64,000 bases of DNA. Source: Kribbella sp. NBC_01245. GTDB lineage: Bacteria > Actinomycetota > Actinomycetes > Propionibacteriales > Kribbellaceae. The number at the start of each line of letters is the position of its first letter. Within the stretch, counting starts at the first letter, position 1. The translations under genes and the position numbers were made by a program. Positions 47,941-56,838 of the stretch are shown piece after piece. Under the pieces are notes generated by a model. It saw nothing but the letters and a program-made list of their open reading frames with translations. It did no database searches and was not told where the DNA came from. The stretch lies in NCBI RefSeq assembly GCF_036226525.1, contig NZ_CP108487.1, forward strand, positions 8,122,001-8,186,000, written 5' to 3'.

Positions 47941-48569
47941 CAGGACACCTTCTGCTCTGCGGTGGGATCAGTGTGGTTGAGACCTTCGCGTACGACGCGA
48001 CGGGCTCGGGAGAGACGGGAACAGACCGTGCCGTAGGCGATGCCCAGAGCTGCCGCGACCTCGTCGTACGTCAGTTCGCCAAGTGCCACCAGCATCAGCA
48101 CCTCGCGGTCCTTCGCGTTCACCTTGGCCAGCGCGGCCGCGAGTTGCCCGCTCGCGCCCTGTGCCGTGACCTGGGCGGCGATCCGGTCCTCCTCGCCGGT
48201 GGACTCGGCCGGTGGCGGCAGTTTCGCCGCGGCGCGCCAGGCCCGGACCTCGTCCCGGCGGTGCCGGCGGATCAGGTTGGTGGCGATGCCGTACAGCCAG
48301 GCCCGGACCACGCCACTGCGGCTGTCGAACTTGGCCCGCTGCCGGAACGCGATCAGGAACGTCTCGGACGACAGATCGTCGGCGATATCGGTACCGAGGC
48401 GTCGCGCGACGTACGAGTGGACCTGGCCGAAGTACCGGTCGAAGATCAGCGTGAACCGGTCCGGCTCACGCACCGAGGCGCGCAACACCCAGGCGTCCTC
48501 GTCAACGGCAGGGGCGGAACGGCTGGGCAGAACGGCCGCGGCCAAGGCTAGATCGGGCGGGGGTGGCAT
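47940..48569 (-). CDS. ECF-family RNA polymerase sigma factor
   Basis: A 209-residue sigma-70-family protein. Region 2 is seen in RYFGQVHSYVARRLG...DLSSETFLIAFRQRA; region 4 is a helix-turn-helix in VALGELTYDEVAAALGIAYGTVCSRLSRARR. ATG 48569 follows GAGGAG; the frame continues upstream without homology. It is translationally coupled to the membrane partner. Its target promoters are not identifiable here; the protease downstream is a candidate. Confidence 0.9.
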   Translation of the reverse strand: MPPPPDLALAAAVLPSRSAPAVDEDAWVLRASVREPDRFTLIFDRYFGQVHSYVARRLGTDIADDLSSETFLIAFRQRAKFDSRSGVVRAWLYGIATNLIRRHRRDEVRAWRAAAKLPPPAESTGEEDRIAAQVTAQGASGQLAAALAKVNAKDREVLMLVALGELTYDEVAAALGIAYGTVCSRLSRARRVVREGLNHTDPTAEQKVS

Positions 48570-48754
48570 CAAGCTCCTCAAGTGGCTGCCGGTTGGCTCT
48601 ACCCGTTCTTGTCCGATGTCCACAAACCCCTTCTCACGTCGGCCGTCCCCGGCAGCAAGACGCGCTGAAGCCGCTCCCGGTTGACCGGGGAATGGCGGCG
48701 GCAGGCTCGCGGTTGCCTCTTTCGACAGCCGTCTAACCAGTGAGGAGCCGTCGG

Positions 48755-49399
48755 ATGAGTGGAGCAGTGGTGATCGGGGCCGGTCCGGGGATCGGGTCGG
48801 CCGTGGCCCGCCGATTCGCGAAGGAGGGCCTGCCGGTGACGGTGATCGCGCGCAGCCGGGCAAGCGTCGATGCGGCCGTCGAGGCTCTGGGCACCACCAA
48901 GACCCTTGGACTGACGGCGGACAGTACGGACGCGCAGGCATTGCGGGCGGCGCTCGATCAGGCCGTGGAGGAATTCGGAGTGCCCGAGGTGATCGTGTAC
49001 AACGCCGCGATCATCCAGGCGGATAGCCCGGGTGAGCTGTCGGTGCAGGCTCATCTCGACGCGTGGGCCGTGAACGTCGTTGGCGCGATCACCGCCGCAG
49101 GGCACGTACTGCCCGCCATGGCCGCCCGGGGGAGTGGCAGCTTCCTCGTGACTGGGGGAATGCCCGAGCCGGTACCGGCATACACAAGTCTCTCGCTGGG
49201 CAAGGCCGGCTTGCGAGCGCTGGTGGAGCTACTGCACAACCAGTACGGCGACAGTGGCGTACACGTGGCAGAGGTACGTGTAGATGGCGCGGTGGCGCCG
49301 GGGACGGCGTTCGACCCCGACGACATCGCCGAGCACTACTGGCGGTTGCACACGCAGGCGCCTGCCGCCTGGTCGCGGCAGATCGCCCACACGGGGTAA
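48755..49399 (+). CDS. Short-chain dehydrogenase-like protein lacking the catalytic Tyr
   Basis: A 214-residue Rossmann-fold protein. The cofactor loop VVIGAGPGIGSAVARRF and the NAAI motif (VYNAAII) are typical of SDRs. In the active-site region TSLSLGKAGLR the lysine is present, but the position four residues before it is Leu, so the YxxxK catalytic pair is broken; the only nearby Tyr is seven residues before the lysine. It may bind NAD(P) without classical dehydrogenase activity. ATG 48755 follows GAGGAG. It is convergent with hisN. Confidence 0.82.
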   Translation: MSGAVVIGAGPGIGSAVARRFAKEGLPVTVIARSRASVDAAVEALGTTKTLGLTADSTDAQALRAALDQAVEEFGVPEVIVYNAAIIQADSPGELSVQAHLDAWAVNVVGAITAAGHVLPAMAARGSGSFLVTGGMPEPVPAYTSLSLGKAGLRALVELLHNQYGDSGVHVAEVRVDGAVAPGTAFDPDDIAEHYWRLHTQAPAAWSRQIAHTG

Positions 49400-49403
49400 G
49401 GGG

Positions 49404-50189
49404 CTACTTGTCGCCGATGCGGGCTAGGACTTCGTCGTGGAGGCGGCCGTTGGTGGCGAGGGCGTTGCCGCCGGTGGGGCCGTCCTTGCCGTCTAGCGAG
49501 GTGAAGCGGCCGCCGGCCTCGGTGACGATGATGGCGAGTGCTGCCATGTCGTACAGGTTGAGCTCGGGCTCGGCCGCGATGTCGACAGCGCCTTCTGCGA
49601 CCAGCATGTACGACCAGAAGTCGCCGTACGCCCTACAGCGCCAGCAGTCGTCCATGAGGCCCATGAAGTCGTCGAGCCGCTCACGCGTCTTCCAGCCCTT
49701 CAGCGACGAGTAGGACAGGGAGGCGTCACTGAGGTCGTTGACGTCACTGACCCGGCAGGGCGAGGCGGACATCAGGGCGCGGCCAGTCCAGGCTCCATCG
49801 CCGTACGACGCCCACCAGCGGCGGCCGATCGCGGGGGCCGAGACGACACCGACCACGACCTGGTCCTCGATCATCAGGCTGATCAGGGTGGCCCAGACCG
49901 GCACGCCGCGGATGTAGTTCTTGGTGCCATCGATCGGGTCCACCACCCAGCGGCGAACGCCCCAGCCGGTGGTGCCCTGCTCCTCCCCGACGAAGGCGTC
50001 GCGCGGACGGGCTCGGGCAAGCGTCTTGCGCATCACGTCCTCGACCTTTTCGTCCGACTCGCTGACCGGGGTCAGGTCGGGCTTGGTCGCCACGTGCAGA
50101 TCCAGCGACTTGTACCGGTCCATCGTGATCGAGTCGGCGTCGTCGGCGAGGATGTGGGCGAGGCGCAGGTCGTCGGTGTGCGCGGGCAT
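49404..50189 (-). CDS. hisN: Inositol-monophosphatase-family histidinol-phosphatase
   Basis: A 261-residue metal-dependent phosphatase. The IMPase metal ligands are all visible: FVGEEQG, WVVDPIDGTKNY, and AAEPELNLYDMAAL near the C-terminus. In actinobacteria members with this pattern and the NYIRGVPVWATLISL segment act as HisN, removing phosphate from histidinol phosphate. Inositol phosphatase activity cannot be excluded. Divergent from the DUF2231 gene. Confidence 0.85.
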   Translation of the reverse strand: MPAHTDDLRLAHILADDADSITMDRYKSLDLHVATKPDLTPVSESDEKVEDVMRKTLARARPRDAFVGEEQGTTGWGVRRWVVDPIDGTKNYIRGVPVWATLISLMIEDQVVVGVVSAPAIGRRWWASYGDGAWTGRALMSASPCRVSDVNDLSDASLSYSSLKGWKTRERLDDFMGLMDDCWRCRAYGDFWSYMLVAEGAVDIAAEPELNLYDMAALAIIVTEAGGRFTSLDGKDGPTGGNALATNGRLHDEVLARIGDK

Positions 50190-50303
50190 GGCCGAAGGCT
50201 AGCCTGAAGTGCGGGGCGGCGGTTGCCGCAGGTAGTACTTTGAACCGAAGCAGGTAGTTGAACGTGGATCTAAATACCGAGTCCCGTCGATCCAGGAGAC
50301 GTC

Positions 50304-50795
50304 ATGTTTGAGCGCTTCGGAGATCTGCCGCTACACGTTCTGGTGATTCACGCCGCAGTGGTGGTGCTGCCGGTCGCAGCGCTCGCGGCGATCGTTTTCG
50401 CGCTCATGCCGAGGTGGCGCTGGTTGCTGCGCTGGCCGGTGCTCGCGCTTGGTCTGGGTGCGGCGCTGACGGCGTTCGTGGCGAAGCAGAGCGGTGAGGC
50501 GTTTGTTGCCGCCGTCCCCCAACTGGCCCAGCTCGTCCAGGAGCACAAGGATCGCGGCACGCTGCTGCTCTGGTTCAGCCTCGGCTTCGCGTTCGTCGTC
50601 CTGCTCGCCGCGCTCGTGCTGAGCGGTCCGTCGGCCCTGGCCAGCGGGCGGGGCGCCAAGGCGAGCGGCAACCGGGGCCTCGAGCTGGTGGTCAGCGCGG
50701 CGGTCGTGGTGATGTCGTTGCTGGTCATCTGGCAGACCATCCGCACCGGCGACTCCGGCGCGAAGGCGGTCTGGGACGGCAGGCTCCCCAGCTAG
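50304..50795 (+). CDS. DUF2231-type membrane protein
   Basis: A 163-residue protein with four transmembrane helices: HVLVIHAAVVVLPVAALAAIVF, the WPVLALGLGAALTAF segment, LLLWFSLGFAFVVLLAALVL, and ELVVSAAVVVMSLLVIW. The paired HxxxIHA and EHKDRG-like histidines are typical of DUF2231, which may bind heme or metal. CAGGAG precedes the ATG. Function unknown. Confidence 0.8.
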   Translation: MFERFGDLPLHVLVIHAAVVVLPVAALAAIVFALMPRWRWLLRWPVLALGLGAALTAFVAKQSGEAFVAAVPQLAQLVQEHKDRGTLLLWFSLGFAFVVLLAALVLSGPSALASGRGAKASGNRGLELVVSAAVVVMSLLVIWQTIRTGDSGAKAVWDGRLPS

Positions 50796-50798
50796 CCG

Positions 50799-51776
50799 TT
50801 AGTCGCGGGCTTCGCGACTGGCCAGCAAGCGCCGGTACGACGCGACCCGCTCGGCGTCCACCCGGCCTTCGGCCACCGCGGTGTCGAGCGCGCAGTTCGA
50901 CTCGTTCTCCGCGTGCGTACAACCGCGCGGGCAGTCCTGCGTCTCGTCGGCCAGGTCGCCGAAGGCCTTGATCAGCTCCTGCGGATCGACATGCGCCAGA
51001 CCGAACGACCGGATGCCCGGCGTATCCACGATCCACCCGCCGAACGGCAGCCGCAGCACCAACGTGCTGGTCGACGTATGCCGCCCCCGCCCGGTCACGT
51101 CGTTCACCACGCCGACGGCACGATCCGCGTCCGGCACGAGCGCGTTGACCAGGGTGGACTTGCCGACACCGGAATGCCCGACGAGCACGCTGGTCCGATC
51201 GCGCAACTGCTCGACCAAGGCGGACAGATCGCCGTCGCGCTGGGTGGCGACGGCTTCCACCCCCAACGGCCGGTACGTCGCGAGCAGCTCATCCGGGTCG
51301 CCCAGATCCGTTTTGGTCAGGCAGATCAGCGGCCGCATCCCGGCGTCGAACGCGGCGACGAGGCAACGATCGATCAACCGCGTGCGTGGTTCCGGATTGG
51401 CGATGGCGGCGACGATGACCAGCTGCTCCGCGTTCGCCACCAGCGGCCGCTCGATCGGGTCGTCGTCGTCCGCGCTGCGGCGCAGAATCGTCCGCCGCGG
51501 CTCGACCTCGACGATGCGCGCGAGGGTGTCCTTGTCGCCGCTGGCGTCGCCGTCCAGCCGGACCCGGTCGCCGACGATGACGCCTTTGCGGCCGAGCTGG
51601 CGGGCCTTCATCGCGGTGACGAGCTGGCCGTCATCCAGCACGCAGGTATACCGTCCGCGGTCGCGAGTGATCACGGACGCGATCGGGGCGGCGTCGTACG
51701 TGGGCCGGTCCTTGGTTCGCGGCCGGGTCCGGCGCTTGGGCCGGTCGTACTTGGCGTCCTCGTCGTACCGCGACAT
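50799..51776 (-). CDS. rsgA: Ribosome small-subunit-dependent GTPase A
   Basis: A 325-residue circularly permuted GTPase that helps 30S subunit maturation. An OB domain comes first (AAPIASVITRDRGRYTCVL), then the permuted G motifs: TKTD (G4), GHSGVGKSTLVNAL (G1) and DTPGIRSFGL (G3). A C-terminal zinc region CPRGCTHAENESNC follows. ATG 51776 overlaps the aroA stop (ATGA), so aroA-rsgA is a coupled pair; an open frame upstream lies within aroA. Confidence 0.94.
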   Translation of the reverse strand: MSRYDEDAKYDRPKRRTRPRTKDRPTYDAAPIASVITRDRGRYTCVLDDGQLVTAMKARQLGRKGVIVGDRVRLDGDASGDKDTLARIVEVEPRRTILRRSADDDDPIERPLVANAEQLVIVAAIANPEPRTRLIDRCLVAAFDAGMRPLICLTKTDLGDPDELLATYRPLGVEAVATQRDGDLSALVEQLRDRTSVLVGHSGVGKSTLVNALVPDADRAVGVVNDVTGRGRHTSTSTLVLRLPFGGWIVDTPGIRSFGLAHVDPQELIKAFGDLADETQDCPRGCTHAENESNCALDTAVAEGRVDAERVASYRRLLASREARD

Positions 51777-53053
51777 CAGACCCGCGTCACCAACTGCGTC
51801 CACACGTCCGGGAATTCCGGCATGGTCTTGGCCGTCGTACCGATGTTCTCGACCTGGAGCCCATCCACCACCAGCCCGATCACCGCGCCGGCCTGCGCCA
51901 TCCGGTGATCGTCGTACGACGCGAAAACCCCACTGTGCAAGGGCTTCGGCCGAATCTCGAGCCCGTCGGCCGTCTGCGTCACGTCACCGCCGAGCTTGTT
52001 CAGCTCGGCCTCCAGCGCGGCCAGCCGGTCCGTCTCGTGGAAGCGCAGGTGCGCCACACCACGCAGGTACGACGGTCCGTCGGCGAGGGCGGCGACCGCG
52101 GCGATCACCGGGGTCAATTCGCCGACCGCGCTCAGGTCCAGGTCGACGCCGTGCAGGTTGCCCGTGCCGGTGATGGTCAGGCCTTCGTCGTTGAGCGAGA
52201 CGTCGGCGCCGAAGCGGGCGAAGATCTCGCGCAACTGGTCACCGGGCTGAGTGGTCTGTTCCGGCCAGCCGGTCACCGTGACCGAGCCGCCCGTGATCGC
52301 GGCCGCCGCGAGGAAGGGCGCCGCGTTGGAAAGGTCCGGCTCGACGGCTGTATCGCGTGCGGCGATCGGGCCCGGGTGCACGACCCAGCGGTTCGGCTCG
52401 TCGGTGTCGACGTGGACGCCGCGCTCGCGGATCATCGCGATCGACATGTCGAGGTGTGCCTGCGAGGGCACGGGTTTGCCGTCATGGCGGATGTCGACGC
52501 CCTGCTCGTACCGCGCGCCGGCCAGCAGCAGGGCGGAGACGAACTGGCTCGATCCGGAGGCATCCAGCCGTACGACGCCACCGCGCAGCGAGCCCGATCC
52601 GTTCACCGCGAACGGCATCCGGCCGGTGCCCTGGTCGTCGATCTCCGCGCCGAGCTGGCGCAGCGAGTCGAGAATGACGTGCATCGGGCGCTCGCGGGCA
52701 TAGAGATCGCCGTCGAACGAGATCACCCCATCGGCCAATGCCGCGACGGGCGGAACGAACCGCATCACCGTGCCGGCCAGGCCGGTATCAACCGCGGCCG
52801 GGCCCTTCAGCGACCCCGGCGTGACGGTCACCTTGCCATCGGCCTCGGTGATGCCAACACCCATCGACGTGAGCGCGGATCGCATCAGCGTGGTGTCGCG
52901 CGCAGCCAGGAGACCGGTCAGCGTCGACGGCCCGTCGGCAATGGCGGCAAGAATCAACGCCCGGTTACTGATCGACTTCGACCCGGGAATCGTCACCCGC
53001 CCCCGCACAGCACCATCCGGCCGCGGAGCCACCCACTCACTAGCCTCAGTCAC
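51776..53053 (-). CDS. aroA: 3-phosphoshikimate 1-carboxyvinyltransferase
   Basis: A 425-residue EPSP synthase of the shikimate pathway. Motifs: GSKSISNRALI, GLAGTVMRFVPP (shikimate-3-phosphate/PEP loop), SSQFVSALLLAGAR and FHETDRLAALEAEL. GTG 53053 is chosen because GGGAG lies about 6 bases upstream; the frame runs on to 53362, but that part is low-complexity Pro/Ser sequence antisense to the DoxX-like gene. The glyphosate-relevant loop reads as a non-CP4 (class I-like) LAGT sequence. Confidence 0.95.
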   Translation of the reverse strand: MTEASEWVAPRPDGAVRGRVTIPGSKSISNRALILAAIADGPSTLTGLLAARDTTLMRSALTSMGVGITEADGKVTVTPGSLKGPAAVDTGLAGTVMRFVPPVAALADGVISFDGDLYARERPMHVILDSLRQLGAEIDDQGTGRMPFAVNGSGSLRGGVVRLDASGSSQFVSALLLAGARYEQGVDIRHDGKPVPSQAHLDMSIAMIRERGVHVDTDEPNRWVVHPGPIAARDTAVEPDLSNAAPFLAAAAITGGSVTVTGWPEQTTQPGDQLREIFARFGADVSLNDEGLTITGTGNLHGVDLDLSAVGELTPVIAAVAALADGPSYLRGVAHLRFHETDRLAALEAELNKLGGDVTQTADGLEIRPKPLHSGVFASYDDHRMAQAGAVIGLVVDGLQVENIGTTAKTMPEFPDVWTQLVTRV

Positions 53054-53126
53054 ACTTCTCCCTCGCGCCAACGCCACCAGAACCACCCCGAGCCTATCGC
53101 CTGCTCGCCGCGGTCCCGGACCGGTT

Positions 53127-53750
53127 TCAGAGGAAGGGGAGGTCGGCCTTGGCGGTTTGGGTGGCCAGTTTGGCCTCGCGGCGGGCGCTGTGGGCGAGGT
53201 GGTGGGCCTCGTGTACGGCGTGGGCGGCGGCTCGGCGGGTTTCGCGCTTGGCCAGTTTGGCGCCGCGCTTGGTCTCCCGCTTGGCGGCCTTAGCGCCGTG
53301 GGTCGTACGCCAGACGACGCCCGGCTTGCCGTCGGTGTCGACGGCGGCCAGCAGCAGGCCACCGAGGAGGCCGAGGTTCTTCAAGAACTGCACCTGCTGG
53401 GCCTGACGCACGGTCGGCTCGGACTCCTGCCAGAACGAATGCCCGGCGAGCGTCGTCGGCACCAGCGAACCCGCGAGCACCAAGGCGCCGAGGCGACGGC
53501 CCGAACCGCTGGCCAGCGCGACGCCACCGATGACCTGCGCGGCGCCGTTCAGCCGGACCAGGTTGCGGGTGCTCTCCGGCAGGCGGTCGCTCACCTGCGC
53601 CGGCGCCAGCTTCTTGATCAGCGGAACGAGGCGATCGGCCACCGGCTCGGCCTTCGCCACATGCGGATCCGGGTTCCGGACCGCCTTGGCGCCCTGAACG
53701 ATGAAGATGGCGGACAGCAGCGGCCTGGCCAATGCTCGCACGACAGTCAT
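53127..53750 (-). CDS. DoxX-family membrane protein with basic tail
   Basis: A 207-residue protein. Four hydrophobic segments cover about residues 5-130 (LARPLLSAIFIVQGAKAV, AAQVIGGVALAS, LGALVLAGSLVPTTLAGHSF, LGLLGGLLLAAVD), the DoxX layout. The last 65 residues are a basic, Ala/Lys/Arg-rich helix with repeats of AKRETKRGAK type. The role is unknown; DoxX relatives occur in redox and membrane-integrity systems. On the other strand the low-complexity tail yields long spurious frames. Confidence 0.78.
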   Translation of the reverse strand: MTVVRALARPLLSAIFIVQGAKAVRNPDPHVAKAEPVADRLVPLIKKLAPAQVSDRLPESTRNLVRLNGAAQVIGGVALASGSGRRLGALVLAGSLVPTTLAGHSFWQESEPTVRQAQQVQFLKNLGLLGGLLLAAVDTDGKPGVVWRTTHGAKAAKRETKRGAKLAKRETRRAAAHAVHEAHHLAHSARREAKLATQTAKADLPFL

Positions 53751-54050
53751 CGGTTGTCCGGCGCGGAAACCCCGTCCTACAAGGCGGGGAGGAAACGCCG
53801 GGTCCCCCTTTCAGGGTTTGTCGGAGTCGTCGGGTACGTTTGCGGAGCTGGCCTGCGATAACCAAGCGACCAGCACCAGCACCACAGTTAGACCTTACAG
53901 TGACTGCGGCCGGACGGGCCGTGGCAGCGCGGTGAGCCTTCTTGCGCAGTTGGGCACGGCAACGATCCGCGAACCCTCATCTCGCTACCTCCGGGCAGTG
54001 GGTTGAAACCCCCGCCTCCAGGCGGGTGGAGGACGTCAAGGCTCCTTCAT
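53751..54050 (+). mobile_element. Candidate IS200/IS605-type remnant (transposase largely lost)
   Basis: No intact gene. Two G/C hairpins, CCCCGTC...GGCGGGG at 53770-53789 and CCCGCCT...AGGCGGG at 54011-54026, bracket about 240 bp. The second follows a stop codon in TTGAAACCCC and is followed by TGGAGGA, the arrangement seen at the right end of IS605/TnpB elements, where the guide-RNA scaffold overlaps the end of tnpB. A short frame running into that stop (ending IREPSSRYLRAVG) could be a TnpB tail. This is recognition of pattern only. Confidence 0.4.
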
Positions 54051-54105
54051 ACCTTGTAATAGGTGGGAGACAAGTCGGCGGCCAAGAGGCCACCAGCGTG
54101 TCCAT

Positions 54106-54142
54106 CCAAGTACCCGCCGGAAAACGTCCGGCGGGTACTTGG
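54106..54142 (-). terminator. Perfect 16-bp hairpin beyond the FrnE-like gene
   Basis: 54106-54121 pairs perfectly with 54127-54142 around a 5-nt loop, starting 8 bases past the stop of the gene on the minus strand. No T-run, so it is a non-canonical terminator candidate. Confidence 0.7.
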
Positions 54143-54150
54143 GGGTCGGG

Positions 54151-54879
54151 TCAGATCGGGCAGCCGTCGGGCCCGCAGGCGCCATCAGCTTCGGAACCAC
54201 CGGCGACGATCTTGACGGGGGAGCGCTCGGCGAGGGCCTTGCGGATGACCTCGTCGAAGACCTCGACCGGCTGCGCGCCGGAGACGCCGTACTTCTCGTC
54301 GATGACGAAGAACGGCACCCCATTCGCGCCGTACGCGACGGCCTGGGCCTGGTCCGCCTCGACCTCATCGGCGTACTCGCGACCTGCCAGCACCTCGGCG
54401 ACCCGCGCCTCGGGCAGCCCGGCCTCGACCGCGATCCGGGTCAGCGTGGCGTGGTCGCCGACGGCCTCGCCCTCGGTGAAGTACGCGCGCAGCAGGCGTT
54501 CCTTGAGCCGGTCCTGGCCGTCGGCCGGGAGTTCGCCCGCCTCGACCAGGTGCAGCGCGAGGTGCAGCAGGCGGTGGGCGTCGACCGTGTTCGCGGACTT
54601 GGCGTGCTCGAAGTGGAACTCGAGGCCGTCGCCGGCGGCCACCTCGGTCACGTGCGCGTTCGCCTTGAGCCCGAACTCGCGCCCGCCGCCGTACTTCGCG
54701 CCGAGCCGCTCGGCCAGATCCCGCGGGTCGTCGTTCCGCGACGACGGGTCGAGCTGGAACGAGTGCCACACGACCTCGACCTGCGAGCCGAAACCACCAT
54801 CGGCGATGGCCTTCTCGAGCCGGCGCTTGCCGATGTAGCACCACGGGCAGACCACGTCAGACCAGACATCAATACGCAT
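54151..54879 (-). CDS. FrnE-like DsbA-family oxidoreductase
   Basis: A 242-residue thioredoxin-fold protein with an inserted helical domain. The redox motif is CPWC (Cys11 and Cys14) in WSDVVCPWCYIGKRRLE, immediately after the first beta strand, and no signal peptide is present, so it works in the cytoplasm. This fits the FrnE/2-hydroxychromene isomerase-like branch. The tail ACGPDGCPI adds two more cysteines that may bind metal or form a second disulfide. ATG 54879; the frame upstream is not homologous. Confidence 0.87.
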   Translation of the reverse strand: MRIDVWSDVVCPWCYIGKRRLEKAIADGGFGSQVEVVWHSFQLDPSSRNDDPRDLAERLGAKYGGGREFGLKANAHVTEVAAGDGLEFHFEHAKSANTVDAHRLLHLALHLVEAGELPADGQDRLKERLLRAYFTEGEAVGDHATLTRIAVEAGLPEARVAEVLAGREYADEVEADQAQAVAYGANGVPFFVIDEKYGVSGAQPVEVFDEVIRKALAERSPVKIVAGGSEADGACGPDGCPI

Positions 54880-54938
54880 AACTGGAGAAACCTGCTTTGG
54901 GCCGCCGAAATTCCGTGACGTGTCACACAGGGGTTGGG

Positions 54939-56213
54939 TCAGCGGGCGCAGCGTCGTATGGCGAGGAGAGCGTAGGCGCGGGCGCAGTGCAGGACTTCGG
55001 CCAGGTGGACGTGTTCGTCGACGGCATGGGCATACCGGACGTCGCCCGGGCCGTACTGGAGGGTGGGAATGCCCGCGGCCGCGTAATGCCGCAGATCCGA
55101 GCCGTACGGCCCGCCGCGCACCTCCGGCTCGGCAACGCCGGCGTCGACCGCTGCGGTCAGAGTCTCGCCCAGCAGCGGGTGTCCGTCGGCCAGGGCGCCC
55201 GAGGCGAAGATCCCGCCGGGCCAGCTGACCTTGACTGGGTTCGACCGCAACCACTCGTCGTCCACGCTCGCGACGGCCGCTTCGAAGGCCTTCCTGGCGG
55301 TGGCGACGTCCTCACCGAGGCGTACGCCGTACCGGCCTTCCGCGATCAGGACGTCTGGCACCGTACTGGCCCAATCGCCCGCGCGGATCAGGCCGACCGA
55401 CAGGGGATTTGCCAGGTCGAGGTGGGCGAGAAGCGGATGTGGATCGGTGTTGCGGGCGGCTTCCAGTTCGCGCAGCGCCGCGTTGACCTTCTCGAAGGCG
55501 TCGATCGCGCTCACGCCTCGGGTCCGGGTCGAGCCGTGCGTCGCGAGCCCTGGGACCTCTAGGCGGAACGTCAGGGAGCCCGAGTTCGCCGGGATGACGC
55601 GGCCGGCGGTCGGTTCGGCGATCAGGCAGGCTGCGCCGCGATGACCTCGGCGCAAGGTTGCGAAGGTGCCGACGCCGCCGTCTTCCTCACCGACGACGGT
55701 GTGTACGGCGAGGGGGCGGGCGAGCTCGAGCCCGGTCCTGGTTGTGGCGGTGGAGACGGCTTGGGCGGCGCCGAGGATGGCGGCCACTCCGGCCTTCATG
55801 TCGCAGGTTCCGCGGCCGTACATGATGCCGTTGGCAACGTTCGCCTGGAATGGGTCTTCGTCGGGCCAGAGCGCGAGATCTCCGGGCGGTACGACGTCGA
55901 GGTGGCCGTTGAGGATCAAGCCGGGCTCGCCAGCCGGGCCGAGTACGCCGGCCACGCCCCAGGCCTCGCTCCGGTCGACCTCCATACCGGGGAAGTCCGG
56001 GTCTGCCTTGAGTTTGTCGAGGTCGAGCTGCCAATGGTCGACGGTCAGGCCGATCTCGCGGAGGCGCTGCGCGGCCCAGACCTGTACGTCGCTCTCGGTA
56101 GCCGTGCCGTCGACGCTGGGAATGCGCACCAGTTCCCGTAGGTCCGCGACGATCCGGTCGTCATCGATGGCCGCCAGCGCCTCGGCCTCGAGCTGGCGTG
56201 ACTGGTCACTCAA
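54939..56213 (-). CDS. M20 family metallopeptidase (ArgE/DapE-like)
   Basis: A 424-residue zinc hydrolase. Metal and catalytic residues: His in LNGHLDVVPPG, Asp in GRGTCDMKAG, the general-base Glu in VGEEDGG, and a C-terminal His in the AHAVDEHVHL segment. A dimerisation insert lies mid-protein (SGSLTFRLEVPGLATHGS). Members include deacetylases and succinyl-diaminopimelate desuccinylases; the substrate is not clear. Start is TTG 56213, inside the end of the TetR gene, so the two are coupled. Confidence 0.85.
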   Translation of the reverse strand: MSDQSRQLEAEALAAIDDDRIVADLRELVRIPSVDGTATESDVQVWAAQRLREIGLTVDHWQLDLDKLKADPDFPGMEVDRSEAWGVAGVLGPAGEPGLILNGHLDVVPPGDLALWPDEDPFQANVANGIMYGRGTCDMKAGVAAILGAAQAVSTATTRTGLELARPLAVHTVVGEEDGGVGTFATLRRGHRGAACLIAEPTAGRVIPANSGSLTFRLEVPGLATHGSTRTRGVSAIDAFEKVNAALRELEAARNTDPHPLLAHLDLANPLSVGLIRAGDWASTVPDVLIAEGRYGVRLGEDVATARKAFEAAVASVDDEWLRSNPVKVSWPGGIFASGALADGHPLLGETLTAAVDAGVAEPEVRGGPYGSDLRHYAAAGIPTLQYGPGDVRYAHAVDEHVHLAEVLHCARAYALLAIRRCAR

Positions 56214-56838
56214 CGGCGGATCCTTCGGAAGAGTCGGGGCCTTCGGAGAGAGTCGAGTCCTTCGGCCGGTGAGAGGCGGTTGCTTCGGGGAGGTAGGCGG
56301 AAAGGCAATGCGCGATCACCGGTGCGGGGTCGGACGCGTTCATCAGGTCGAGGCTATGCGCGGCGCGGAGTACGGCGAAACCGTGCAGCCCGGTCCAGAT
56401 CCCGATCGTCTTCTGCCAGGCCTTCTCCGTGCTCGTGGTCGGCACGGCGGCAACCAGGTCGACCAGAGAGCCGAACAAGGGGAGGGAAAGGGCCCGAAGG
56501 TTCGCGCCGGATCCGCTCAGTAGGTCGTGCCGGAAGATCAGCTCGAACATCGCGGGCCGGTCGGTGGCGAACTCCAGATACCGCTCGCAGGCGCGGGTCA
56601 GCCGTTCCCGGGGCGTACCGGCGCCGAGTCGGCTCAGCCGTACGGTCAGGTCGTTGATCCCGGTCGTGGCGATCGCGCCGAGTAGCGCGCCGTGAGTCGG
56701 GAAGTAGCGCCGGGGGGCGCCATGGGAGACCCCGGCTCGACGGGTGATGGCTCGGAGGCTGAGGTTGGCCAGGCCCTCCTCTTCGAGCAGTTCCACCCCG
56801 GTCGTGACGAGTTTGCTGCGCAGCGGTTCGGCATCCAC
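56206..56838 (-). CDS. TetR-family transcriptional regulator
   Basis: A 210-residue repressor-type protein. The N-terminal helix-turn-helix is seen in LANLSLRAITRRAGVSHGAPRRYFPTHGALLGAI. The C-terminal ligand domain resembles TetR_C groups with the PAMFELIFRHDLL pattern. I chose GTG 56838 (VDAEPLRSKLV), the base next to the first operator copy; the frame continues upstream without homology. Its 3' end overlaps the M20 gene. It very likely represses itself, the M20 gene and the divergent acyltransferase through the three palindromes at 56839-56900. Confidence 0.88.
   Translation of the reverse strand: MDAEPLRSKLVTTGVELLEEEGLANLSLRAITRRAGVSHGAPRRYFPTHGALLGAIATTGINDLTVRLSRLGAGTPRERLTRACERYLEFATDRPAMFELIFRHDLLSGSGANLRALSLPLFGSLVDLVAAVPTTSTEKAWQKTIGIWTGLHGFAVLRAAHSLDLMNASDPAPVIAHCLSAYLPEATASHRPKDSTLSEGPDSSEGSAVE

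Noticed and set aside
53054..53362. 100-residue N-terminal extension of aroA
   Set aside because: Pro/Ser/Ala low-complexity sequence antisense to the DoxX-like tail; GTG 53053 has a good ribosome-binding site.
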